64,000 nucleotides of DNA. Source: Colocasia esculenta. Its lineage: Eukaryota > Streptophyta > Magnoliopsida > Alismatales > Araceae. The DNA is taken from assembly GCA_014218235.1 (NCBI GenBank), contig CM024766.1:67507207-67571206 (forward strand). The letters are read 5' to 3'. Below the pieces are notes generated by a model. It did no database searches. It worked only from the letters and a program-made list of their open reading frames with translations, and was not told the DNA's origin. The translations under genes were made by a program, and so were the position numbers. Each line of letters opens with the position of its first letter. Within the stretch, counting starts at the first letter, position 1. This document shows positions 53,622 through 64,000 of this stretch, piece by piece.

Positions 53622-56600
53622 TGTAGCGACCCTCATTATACCGGTACGGTTATACCAACCCCGTCAGTATAGTGAACGTTGCCACAGTGGACATTTACCC
53701 AACAATAACATTCAGCTGAGATACACGTGAATATAAGAACAGAGTACGGAAGTAAAAGAACCACTGTCTTCATTTCATTCCCATCCACATTTAACATACA
53801 TGATTCGATAACATTTAAAGAACTAAAAGTCCACATAATTAAATTGCTGAAAATCAAATACATAATTGTCCACACTTAAACATTCTTCCATGATAATGCT
53901 AGTACAATGTTGCAATTACATACTATGAAATCAAAATATCGCAAGGTACACCAACAATCTAATCTCCACGCTCGGAGTCAGTCTTCCCTGCCTCCTCCAC
54001 AAGTGTGTCGTCACCAACTACGCCTGTACGCCGAAGCAAGTAATGAGTCTAAAAGACTCAGCAAATAACTCTACACATACCATACAGTACATATCATAGC
54101 AGGTTTTACATACACATTTACAAGACACCATCATGTAGCATGCTTGTCATTGAAATTAACTCCTATCATGGTAATTCTATTAATGAACACATGATTCATG
54201 CTTTCAGATTTTCTAAATCAAAATCTCCTATCACATGCTCTCTAATCATTCCAACACATGAAAGGTTACTTTCAATTAAACTAAACATGAAAGCAAGTTT
54301 AGCATGACTAGTTTACATACACGAAAGAAAACATTGCTAACATGTTACTTCTCATTCTTACGCATGCACATAACCATTTTACATGCTTTAGCTTGCTGTT
54401 TGACATGATTAACACTTTACAATCTAACACATGAAAGCTATGTTCTCATTCAAACCACAACGTGAGAGTAAACACACATGGAATGGGTACACATAAGTAA
54501 GGATTGTCCCTAGCATGGATTCTACGCATTGTACACATATAACACATCATAACCACATTTATGGTGCTATCTAACATGATTTCAGATCATCATATCATGG
54601 ATTTCAATTTCACATCCTCACATTTTGGTTTCACATTTTTACACAATTTCTAATTCACATACTTCACTTTTACACATTGCACATTTACACATTCACATTA
54701 CACATTTTTCACACTACACAATTTGCACATGATCACAATCACAGTCACATTTACACTTTATGCCGTGACACATAGTCCAAACCACCATAAGAAGGACACA
54801 TCACATCACATACACATAGACGCCACCTAGGCAATACAGTGACGACTCTTGGACTGCGCAGACCGGGAGAACAAGTCTCCTCCCTAACCAGTGGTACTTG
54901 TCCACCTCCAGGATTCATCCTAATGCCCTTAGGATCACAACACATGAACCTTCCCATGGGGACTTTCCATGGTACGGTTCCATAGCCCTCTATGGAAGCA
55001 GTATCACACAGGGCACAGTTTTACACATTACGCATATCGGTTTTTTACACACATTTTACACATGACACCCACATCTCATTCATTCTCTCATTTGCAACAT
55101 GGCTCTGTTTTCCTAATCATGCCACTACAGATGACAGAATTCATCATTCAGGAATTTCACCATCAGTTGGGTTACACAGAATTTAAATCATTTCACAATG
55201 GCATGCATTAATTACCCATTTTGCATGGAAAATTCATATTTCATGGTATAGTTGTCCAAATGACCTGAGAATTTAACCACATGCTGATTTCGGGTTTAGG
55301 ATCCCACATGAAAATTTTCACATTTTTCTGATCCAAAATGCAATCGCAGAAATTTAACATAAATTCCCATACTATTCAAAATTCGATTTATCATGGTATA
55401 ACATAAAGTTCAGTTTAACAGATCATAACCCTGAACCCGATATACACAATACCACAGGAAACTTTTCGGGATTTATTACACAACACACGATTTATTGGAA
55501 TTTTAACAATCCTACACATATTTTTCTAATTCCATTTCAGAAATTTCAATAAATCAAGGAGCATGGAGAAAGTTCCCAAAAATTCAGAGCATGGACTGAT
55601 TTACCCACTCACGTTTTAGAAAATTTTAGGGCATCCAACTCCACATGAATTGCACAAACGTTAAAGAACATGGTCTAGGTCTCATCATGCATACATTCTC
55701 CATAATAAAACCATTTATGCCAAATCACAGAAATTACAAAGATCTCACCACACATTCAGACATCCAATTACATATCATAATAGGTTTACCATATATCCTC
55801 ATCGAAAACACATCGAAAATAATCATATATTAAGAAGAACAGCTCACTGTTCTGTCCTGGAGAACTTAACGGCGGTCTCTGGCCGTTCCAGGAGTGGACG
55901 GCAAGATCGCTGGACGCACATTAGGGATCTCGGCGTCAAGGGCATTGACGCCAACTTCCTGTCTGTGCAGAAACACAGATCGAACTCCAAATAAAAGGGT
56001 GAATGGGGAATCTAGGACACGAGGAAAAATACATAAAAATGATAAAACCCTACTTGACATATACAGGGACGATAGGGTAGGTTACTTGCCTCTAGAAAAT
56101 ACTCCAGACGGATCTAAATGGTCGAAGAAGCTCCTTGGGCAGTCCCAAGAAGCTCCACAATTGCTCTCCTCCAGGTCCTAGGACGAAGATGCCTCCAAGA
56201 TGAGGTCGGGGAAGCCTCCTCCTTCACTTCAGCTAGCTCCTTGTCGTGTAGATGGCCAGGAACAGCTTCAGAAGGTCGGATGCAAGCTTGCAAAGGGTGG
56301 GGTTTTCTCACAGTTTTCTCTAGGGTTTTTCTTCTCCTTCTTCTCCTCTTGCAAAGAGAGCCAAGAGAGGGTTGAGGGTTGCAAAAAGGGCTTTGTAAAT
56401 AGGAGAGGGGGCTCTCCTTTCACGCAGGCTTGACAAGAAGCCTTTCAGACCGTTAGGGACAGCTCCCCAATGGTTAGGGTAGCTTGTTCCCGGGATTTCC
56501 GGCTCTGCAACGCATGCAGGCCAGAGAAATTAGCGTCCACATCGCTGGACCTGGGATTAGTGTTTGCGTCCATATGGTTGACGCCTACACAACACAAACG

Positions 56601-56863
56601 CCCTTGATATTGACGCAAGCTGGCCTTCGGCCAGAACTCAAAACATGCAGGAAACCATGCATAACCTATACATATATACAGCATTATGTATACTATCACA
56701 TACATACTACCATCATACCATTCATACATATTTACAACTAACTTATACACATGCATACATAGTATAAATAGTTAATACATACGTAGATATGTACCATCTA
56801 TGCATAGACACATAAATTATTTACACAAATTAAAATAATGTAACAAAATTCGAGGGCCTTACA
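53622..56863 (-). repeat. Gypsy-2 5' LTR (3242 bp)
   Basis: Same start and end as 42746-46025 but 38 bp shorter, mostly through single missing bases in short runs. Non-coding. Confidence 0.93.
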
Positions 56864-57876
56864 GAGAAGCAAGATGAAGTTGCAGAAGGGAAACGGTTTT
56901 TTTTGGAGAGAGTTGAAGAGAAGGAGGTTTTTCGAAATCACCTTTTTCGGAATAGAAGCATCCGAAAGACGTGACTAAAAAGGTGTCGACCTGCTCTGGG
57001 AGTAACATGGTCGTGTGGAACAATATAGAGATAGTGTGTTCCAACACCAGAGATAGAGTAACTCGACTCTATGGTTTGATAGTGTCGACACAAAAGAATT
57101 TCACTATGATCCACTAAACTCATTGAAGATTCTGGAGAGGTTAATAGTAATTACACACTTTTTACACTCTTCCTCATTGTTTTTTCAGATCTATGGTTCC
57201 AAGATTATAAATTTTCACATTAACCACAGAAAAATATTGAGGAACCATATGAATTAATACAGATGGAAGAAAATTCTTTCGATAAAGAATTTGCATCAGT
57301 ATTAATCCATTTACTCATTTCATGGAACAAGGTGTCCTTGGAAGAATATTCTAGCAAACTGAAATATGTTTAAGAAGTTACCAAGCAGTCTTGACTTTTC
57401 AGAAACATAATTTCTTGAATACCATTTTTTTTATTACAAATGAACAATCTGATCTCTTTCATTTTTCATGCAAGACCCATGTTTTGTACACACCAAGCTC
57501 CTGATTACTCATTTTCGAAATCATTTTGCTTCAGGAATAAGTAATGTATCTTTTCATGTGAGGATACATGTTTCTCCACACCAGGATCCCCATTACTCAT
57601 ATTACTCATTCATTTTGAGATCCAGAGCAGAAATAACTAGCTCATCATGACATGCAATGATATTCTAATTTTACCAAAAATTGCAGTTTCTCAGAGCATA
57701 GACATTGTTCTGCCATTTATAGAAGAAACTTTTATCAACTATTTTGTTTTCTCTGGGTCAAGAAGATATATTTTTCTTAAAATATATTTCAGAAAGCTTA
57801 AAAATCTGACCAAGAAAGTCAGTTACATGAATTTTCAAGGTTTAATAGAAATACACTGAGATCAGGAAGATTAGTG
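56864..57876 (-). other. Copia-2 region between pol and extra ORF
   Basis: About 1 kb without recognisable coding. The part next to Gypsy-2 (to about 57120) is the extra ORF leader. Contains a GTCGAC word at 56985 and a CTCGAC/GTCGAC pair at 57062/57084 (22 bp). The rest replaces the missing RT/RNase H. Confidence 0.6.
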
Positions 57877-59526
57877 ATAGTGCATTCAAAACCAGGAGGT
57901 TGTTCAACAAACACTTCCTCCTTAATTAAACCTTTAAAAAGGCACTCTTTACATCCATTTGCTGCAATTCATACCATGAGCACAAGCAAAAGCAAGCAAA
58001 ATTCGGATGTTTCAAGCCTAGCTACTGGAGCAAAAGACTCTTCAAAGTCAATACAAATTCCTGATTATAGCCCTTTGCTACTAGCCTAGCTTTATTCCAT
58101 ATTATTTCCCATCTTCACTGATTTTATTTCTAAAGACCCATTTAGTTCCAATGACCTTGAGATGAAGGTCTTGGAACTAAATGCCACACTTTATTTCTCT
58201 CAAATTGATTTAACTCCTCATACATTGCATTAAATCCAACAAGTGTCTTTAGAGCATCATCTATGTTCTTAGGTTCAATTTGAGACACTAGAGATTGATT
58301 AAGTTCAGAATTGCTCTAAAATGAGATCTTGTCCTAGGAGAGTCAAGCAATTACCAATTATACTTTCCTGTGGATGATCTCTCAGCACTCTTACATTCAT
58401 CCCATCTCTTTCTTTGAGTCATTTTCCGGTTCATGTGCTTCACAGTGATTTGAGTTCCTTTGGTTGCATCTTCTCTGTCCTTTGTCCTTTAGAGCCTTCT
58501 CCTTCCAGAAAACTCCCCATCTTGCTCTTTTCTGCATAGCCAACATTAAATTTCATCAAATGTAATATGAGGAGATTCTTCCACAATTTGATCTTTAACA
58601 TTAAAGACCCTATAGGCTCTAGAATGATCAGAGTAGCCAAGGAAAATTCCTAAGTCACTTTTGGCCTCAAATTTGTCCAAGTCATGTTTATGTTTATTAA
58701 AATAAAACACTTGGTTCCAAACACCTTAAAATGTGCAATTGATGGTTTCTTACCTTTCAGAATTTCATAAGGAGTCTTTTTGCAAGAAGGTCTACCATTG
58801 CACGGTTATAATATAACAAGAGGTGTTAACTGCTTCAGCCCAGAATTTCCTTGGCAGACCACTCTCATCAACATGGTTCTTGCCATTTCAACAAGGGTTC
58901 TGTTTCTCCTTTCAAAACTCCATTTTGTTCAGGAGTTCTTGGTGATGAAAACTTGTGGATGATTCCTTCTTTCCTGCAGAAATTTTCAAAGTCAGTGTTC
59001 TCAAATTCACCACCATGATCGGACATGATTGAAATGATTTTGAATTTTCTTCCCTTGCAACTCTTTTGTAAAATTCATGAAATTCAGTGAATGCATCATT
59101 TTTGTGAGCAAGAAAGAAAACCCAAGTGAATCTAGAAAAGTCATCACAAGAATATATCCAAATCTTTTTCCAGTCAGACTGTTTTTCCTTATGGAACCAA
59201 ACAAGTCCATGTGGATAAGTTAAAGGTTTAGAGGATTGACTTTCTAATCTACTTTGAAGGATTTTCTGGTTTGCTTACCTTGAGAACATGCTTCACACAA
59301 GTTCAAGTTAGGTTGAAGGAGATATCAGGCAAACCTTAACCATATTGAACTTGACCAATTTATGAAGTACACTGTAGCTAGCATGAACTAGTCTACGATG
59401 CCATAAACATGCTAAGTCATTTTTATTTGCAGTTTAGCACAGATTGGTGTTTTCAGATTCATCAAGATCTACCATATACACATTATTTGCTCTTTTTCAG
59501 TAAACTTAACAAAATCAGAATCAAGT
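57876..59526 (-). pseudogene. Copia-2 integrase and truncated RT
   Basis: Integrase core (59210-59007; MDLFGSIRKNSLTGKRFGYI) and C-terminus (about 58980-58440) with many breaks, then the first part of RT (about 58260-57880) down to the stretch encoding the VKSAF and QPPGF motifs. Sequence left of about 57876 no longer matches RT: the YVDD motif and RNase H are deleted. Confidence 0.8.
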
Positions 59527-62110
59527 TCAAAGATAGTTTACCCCCAAGAGAATCAAACATACCTTGTGAGCTTTGTCACACAATTGGCTTATGCTCAGAA
59601 GGTTATACTCCAGACCTTCCACTAGAAGAACTCCATCAATCGAGTTGGTTAGATTCCTACCAACCTTACCTGAGCCAATGATCTTACCTTTGTTGTTACC
59701 TCCAAATGTAACATGTCCAGCCTTCTTTTCGGATAAAAGACAGAATTTTACCCGGTCCCCTGTCATAGTCTTGAACAACCACTATCTAAGTACCACAAGT
59801 CTTCTTGGCTGTAAGACATACCTGCACATACACAATCAAAAAGATTCTTTGGAACCCAAGTACATTTAGGTCCCACAATGCCTTCAAAACAAGAACGCGG
59901 GAAAGCAGATCTTTTGAAATCCAGACTTGTTTATTCACCTTTATGTTATTCTCATTCATGAAATTATGCTGTTTTTCATTTTGTTTCCTGTTTTCATAGG
60001 TTTTTGAAGCATTTCCTTTTGTGTTTTTTTCTGTTAAGCTTTTTCTCCACATTTCCATAGTAAGATCTGAACTTGGTTGATTCCCCAGCTTTCAAGATGT
60101 TGAGTTTCATTCTTTTGATGAAATCATAGGCATGTGTCGACACTCTTAAGGGATAGCGTCGACCTGATTGATTCCATTTTGACCATTTCTGATTATTGAT
60201 GTAAGTGGATCTTGATTTCTCATGAGACCATCTGGTGGGGGCCAATTCTGAGATGCTGTTGACCTACATTGCCATGTTTCCAAAATTTGTGATTTTCTGT
60301 ATGATGGTGTTCGACCTATCAAAGGTATAGTGTCGACCTTGCAGACAGGTGATTTCAGCTTTTTGTTCCTTTGAAATACTTGTTCATTTTCAGCTTTTGT
60401 TGTCTTTCTTCCATTTGTTTCTTTGTTGTAAACAACTTTGCTTTTCCATCATGTTTTGTATCCTTTCCAATTTTCACATTTCTCTGTCCTATTGAAGTGG
60501 AGCTTCAGATGTTTTTGAAGAAGTGAATGTTATAGTTTTCAGTCCTACTTCCTTCTTCTTTATGGGATTAAAACCTAAACCTTCTTTATTAAAGTTTACT
60601 CTTGTGCCTAGAAGAGCTTCAAGATTGTTCTTGCCACTCACAAATTTTTCAAGAACTTCCTGCCTTTTGTTTATTTCATTTTGTAGAACTTCAATTTCCT
60701 TTTGTAGTTCAATGTTAACACTTTGTAAGGCTGCATTCTTTTTAGAGACAAGAGCTATTTCATCAAGACTTTGAATATTTTGATTGTTCAATTCACTTAC
60801 AACTTCTTTTAGAGCATTTTATCTCTTGTGAACAACTTTTTCTCTTTTCTTCTGTTAAGATGTTCTGAGAGGAATGTTTCAGTTTCTTTTGAGCATTTGT
60901 TTTCCTTTTTAAGAGCATCATACTGGTCCATAGTTCGAAGTAAACATGCTCCCAATCTCCCAAACTGAAATCCTTGAATAGGAACTTACCTCTTCTTCTT
61001 CTTCTTTAGTTTCTATAGCCATCAAACAAAGCTTTGAATGAGTGTCCTCAGCATCTGAGCTTTCCTCCTCTTCATCTTCTCTTCTTCACTCCAGGTACCA
61101 ACATAGCCTTTGCTTGTTTTTATTCCATTTGGGCTGAGGTTTTCTTCTGAACCTTAGGACATTCAGACTTGACATGTCCTGGTTTCCTGCAATTGTAAAC
61201 AACAATTCTATCAGTCTTTTTACTTGCATTTGCTTTAGGTTTTGACAAGATGTTGTTGTATGGTTCTTTTTCAGAAAACCTTTGCCTTCTTTTCTCAGAA
61301 ATTTCCTGAACTTCCTAGTCATCAAGCAAACTCACCTGAGTCATCTTCAGAGGTGGTTGATTCACTGTCTTCGGTAGCCTCCTTGGTGCTAGGACTTGCT
61401 TTAAGAGCAAGGGTTTCTTCTTCCTTAGATCATCCTTAGTTCTTTTTAAACCCAACTCTATGTCATTAAAGAACCTATCAAAAATCTACAGTAGTTGTGG
61501 ATAAGTTTCTAATTATCAATAACAGTTGCTTTAGTATGCCAAATGGGTGTTAATGATCTAAGAATTTTTCTAACTAATTCCTTATCTGTAATGTGTACAT
61601 TTACCCAAAATTTTCAACCCATTAGTTAGCAAAGTTAATCTACCATACATTTCAGAGATAGTTTCATCATGCTTCATACAAAATGCTTCATATTCAGAAA
61701 CTAACATGTTGGCCTTAGTTTCTTTTACCTCAGATGTGCCTTCATATATTACCATAAGGCGATCCCAAATCTCTTTTGCACTTGAGCACGATGAGACTCT
61801 TGAAAATTCAGTGGGATGCAGTGAGCACTGCATAATATTCATTGCACTCCAATTTGCATTTGACTTCTTGATCTCCTCTAGAGTCCACTTCTCTTCATCC
61901 TCAGGCAGCTCATAAGGTCCATTGTTCACCACTCTCCATATTTTATGGTCTTGAGCTCGCAAGAAAACCTGCATACGAGTTTTCCAGTACGCATAATTAG
62001 TACCATCAAAATAGGTGGTCTATTCACAAAGTGACCATCAGCAATGTAACCCCTAAATTCCATCATACACAAATCTCTCCTGGTCGTGTGAACCAAATAA
62101 ATTGGAGAAC
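59527..62110 (-). pseudogene. Copia-2 gag and protease
   Basis: Gag from about 62100: MEFRGYIADG, frameshift near 61980, then MQVFLRAQDHKIWRVV, SAKEIWDRLMVIYEGTSEVKETK (61974-61582), a zinc-knuckle region in broken frames (61325-61086), a coiled coil (60791-60489) and a tail. Protease-linked region 59778-59527 (HVTFGGNNKGKIIGSGKVG, LEYNLLSISQLCDKA). GTCGAC pairs occur in the gag region at 60136/60158 and 60310/60332. Confidence 0.82.
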
Positions 62111-62112
62111 CA

Positions 62113-62125
62113 GGCTCTGATACCA
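62113..62125 (-). other. Primer binding site of Copia-2
   Basis: Minus-strand TGGTATCAGAGCC, directly next to the LTR. Confidence 0.92.
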
Positions 62126-62649
62126 TGTGTGTGTGTGTGAAAAGATATCTAGAGGGGGGTGAATAGAGAATCTTCTAATTTTAACAAAAACTAAAATTTC
62201 AAGGATCTAATTTCGATTTAGTGACTTAGATGCTCACACACAATGAAAGGCTAGCACAAACCACATAAGAGAAAGAGGAAATTTTAAGGTGGTTCAGCTC
62301 CAATGAGAAGACCTACATCCACCCCTCACTAAATCAGTGAGGTACCACTAACAGAACCTCTAACAGAAGTTATCAAACATCCGCTGATTCACAGCTTCTT
62401 CACAATTGTTGCCTTACAGCTTGAAAGCACAGCTTCAATACACCGCTGATGCACAACTTCAACTCAATTGATCTATTCACAACTCATGAATGATCAATTC
62501 AAACTACTTCACCAAGAAGTAGACAGCACACAGTTCAAATGCTCAGAAGAACTTCAAAAGAATGAAAGGGAAAATCGCTGGAATATATAGAGAATTCATC
62601 AAACTTCCTACTCTGGAACTGAATTCGTATTGCAGCTCTTCTGGATTTC
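62126..62649 (-). repeat. Copia-2 5' LTR, truncated by LINE-2
   Basis: First 524 bp match 38553-39085. Starts with an expanded TG repeat (seven TG against fewer in the other LTR). The promoter TATA at 62583-62592 is kept; U3 with the GTCGAC ladder is beyond the LINE. Confidence 0.9.
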
Positions 62650-64000
62650 TTTTTTTTTTGGTAAGTAATAAATTTCATAAATGAAAAGGAGATAATATAC
62701 AGGACCCCATGACCTTGAGGGAGGTTAATGGGACAAGTAAGTAGACTCCTAATGGAGGACAGGAGAGTGTACCCTACCTCAAAGAGGGGAATATTCTCAC
62801 TCCACCGTACACAACATTAGGATCACAATTGAAGGCGCTTCATGACCACACAATATGTGGACTATGAATGAAGAAGACTAGAAAGAACAACAGCTAAACC
62901 GAAATGTTGAAGCGCCTAAAGATGTCCTTCTCCCTTTCAGATTTTGGTGCGAATTTGATTCCTTCCATGAAAATCTTGATGTCTTGGAGGATGGAGATGA
63001 GCACTTGCATATTGGTACGACTTTTAGTATCAAAGCTTCTCATACATCTTTCTCGCCATATCCACCAAACCGAAGTCTCAAGGCTAGCTGAGCTAGAGAT
63101 GTATAGCATTCTGACAGGGAAACTATTATGAAGCTGGTCCTTTTCTTTGTTCAAGTCATTCTCAGGAGGTCTTCTAATATTGAGTCTTTGAGAATTCTTT
63201 CCAGATCCAATTGCTATAAGCACAGTTGAAGAAGAGGATGTCTATTACTTTCTCCATTAAACCCTGCATAAAACACATTGATTAGCTAATTGATAACCCT
63301 CTCCTTGCATAAGGCTTGGGGTGGTAGTTTGTCCAAACTTGCTTGCCATAAAAAAGTTTGAATTTTTGTACTCCGTTTCCCCTAAATCCGATATAGTGGA
63401 AAATCTGGTCTCACGCTTGGATCTGATTGCATTCCATGCAGATTTGATAGAAAATTTGCGGGGATTATGATTCAATGATTCTATCATTTGGACTTGGTTA
63501 AGCTTGATATTCCTGATGATAGTCCATAATGAAGCATTTGGAAGGATGTAGCAGTAGGTAGATTCCATTCGCCATAAGGAGAAATTGAGCGATATTGGCA
63601 TTTTTTGGAGCCCTCAGGTCTTGCCGAACTCTACCCATACACAATCAAAAATACTTTTTGCCCTCTAACCAAGGATCCAACCACATACTAAAAGATGTAC
63701 CCCAGCTATAAGATATGTAACTTGAGTCTTCATCCAATCCCGTTCTTGGAGGACAGCTTTCCAAGCACTGAGTAACTCGACCTGCTTGATGCACTAGATA
63801 TTGTCTTTTGAAAGATATATTATGAATCCATTCGACCCAAATGGAGGGTTTCTTTTACAAAACATCCCAAAGGAGCTTAACTGAAGCAGCTCTATTCCAG
63901 TCAAGAAGCTTTATCAACCCAAGACCACCCTCTTTCTTCGACCTACATATATCTTCCCATTTAATCATGTGAAAAGCTTTTTTGTCTGAACAACCTTTCC
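62650..64000 (-). mobile_element. LINE-2, 3' end (continues past the window)
   Basis: Minus-strand LINE inserted in the Copia-2 LTR at CTGGATTT. It begins (3' end) with a poly-A (T-run on plus strand, 62650-62659), preceded on its own strand by a TTATTACTTACC-type end, then a 3' UTR and ORF2. A different lineage from the first LINE: no RNase H after the zinc-binding region. Confidence 0.87.
62894..64000 (-). pseudogene. LINE-2 ORF2, RT thumb and zinc-binding C-terminus
   Basis: Entering from the right: MIKWEDICRSKKEGGLGLI, then FSMWLDPWL, then the zinc-binding domain (63601-63257; KFSIKSAWNAIRSK) and C-terminal WWIWRERCMRSFD (63223-62894). Stops at about 63880, 63655 and others; frames change near 63260. 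The RT catalytic core is outside the window. Confidence 0.85.

Larger units (their letters stand above)
42746..56863 (-). mobile_element. Gypsy-2: chromovirus-type element with solo LTR inside
   Basis: 14.1 kb on the minus strand, LTRs 3280 bp (left) and 3242 bp (right), PBS, gag, pol, PPT. Flanks GAGGA (42741-42745) and GAGAA (56864-56868) give an imperfect 5-bp TSD. LTR-B is inserted in RT. Coding is broken by many one-base indels. LTR sequence is related to LTR-A. Confidence 0.93.
38553..62649 (-). mobile_element. Copia-2: degenerate Ty1/Copia element with extra ORF
   Basis: Minus-strand element: 5' LTR from 62126 rightward (cut by LINE-2), PBS, gag, protease, integrase, truncated RT, extra ORF, PPT, 3' LTR 40104-38553. 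LTRs start TGTGTGTG...AAAAGAT with the TCTAGAGGGGGGTGAATAGA motif. Gypsy-2 is inserted 34 bp before the extra-ORF start. The second target duplication is hidden beyond LINE-2. Confidence 0.9.

Overview
The window is plant nuclear DNA (flowering plant; species not identifiable from these bases) made entirely of nested retrotransposons. I found no host gene, tRNA, rRNA or CRISPR array. Signs of a plant: LTR elements whose primer binding sites match initiator tRNA-Met (TGGTATCAGAGC on the element strand), a SIRE-type Copia element with an extra 'putative plant transposon protein' ORF, chromovirus-type Gypsy elements, an L1-type LINE with a C-terminal RNase H, and a plant-mobile-domain-like antisense gene in a Tat/Ogre-type element.

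Layout, left half: an L1-type LINE (+) fills 1-3429 and resumes at 29632-30629. It is split by Copia-1 (3430-29631, minus strand, TSD ATAAC). Copia-1 holds a young Gypsy element, Gypsy-1 (9562-18071, minus, TSD TCCTC, LTRs differing at about 13 of 1852 sites), inside its extra ORF, and a 3.7-kb solo LTR (LTR-A, 24346-28065) inside its 5' LTR. The LINE sits in a Gypsy-type LTR fragment (30630-31787), which itself interrupts a Tat/Ogre-type element (31788-37518). That element has a spliced antisense gene with its own TATA box, and a 3' LTR.

Layout, right half: a decayed Copia gag fragment (+, 37519-38552) is interrupted by Copia-2 (minus, from 38553 to the window end). Copia-2 contains Gypsy-2 (42746-56863, minus), which contains a second solo LTR (LTR-B, 48583-51251, TSD CAACT). 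A second LINE (minus, 62650 to the end) cuts the Copia-2 5' LTR.

Most notable signal: five element families carry ladders of short CG-centred words at fixed spacing. These are GTCGAC pairs 22 bp apart in Copia-2, CTGTCGACAG pairs 22/21/22 bp apart in LTR-B, TCGATTG every 20 bp in the Tat-type LTR, GTCGCGAC alternating 18/11 bp in the Tat-type antisense region, and ATCGTT alternating about 21/16-17 bp in Copia-1. The words keep register while the sequence between them drifts. Other leads: a roughly 1,290-codon Copia extra ORF with 13 in-frame stops and no detected frameshift, two candidate introns in Gypsy-2 gag, and the spliced antisense gene. Only Gypsy-1 looks recently mobile.
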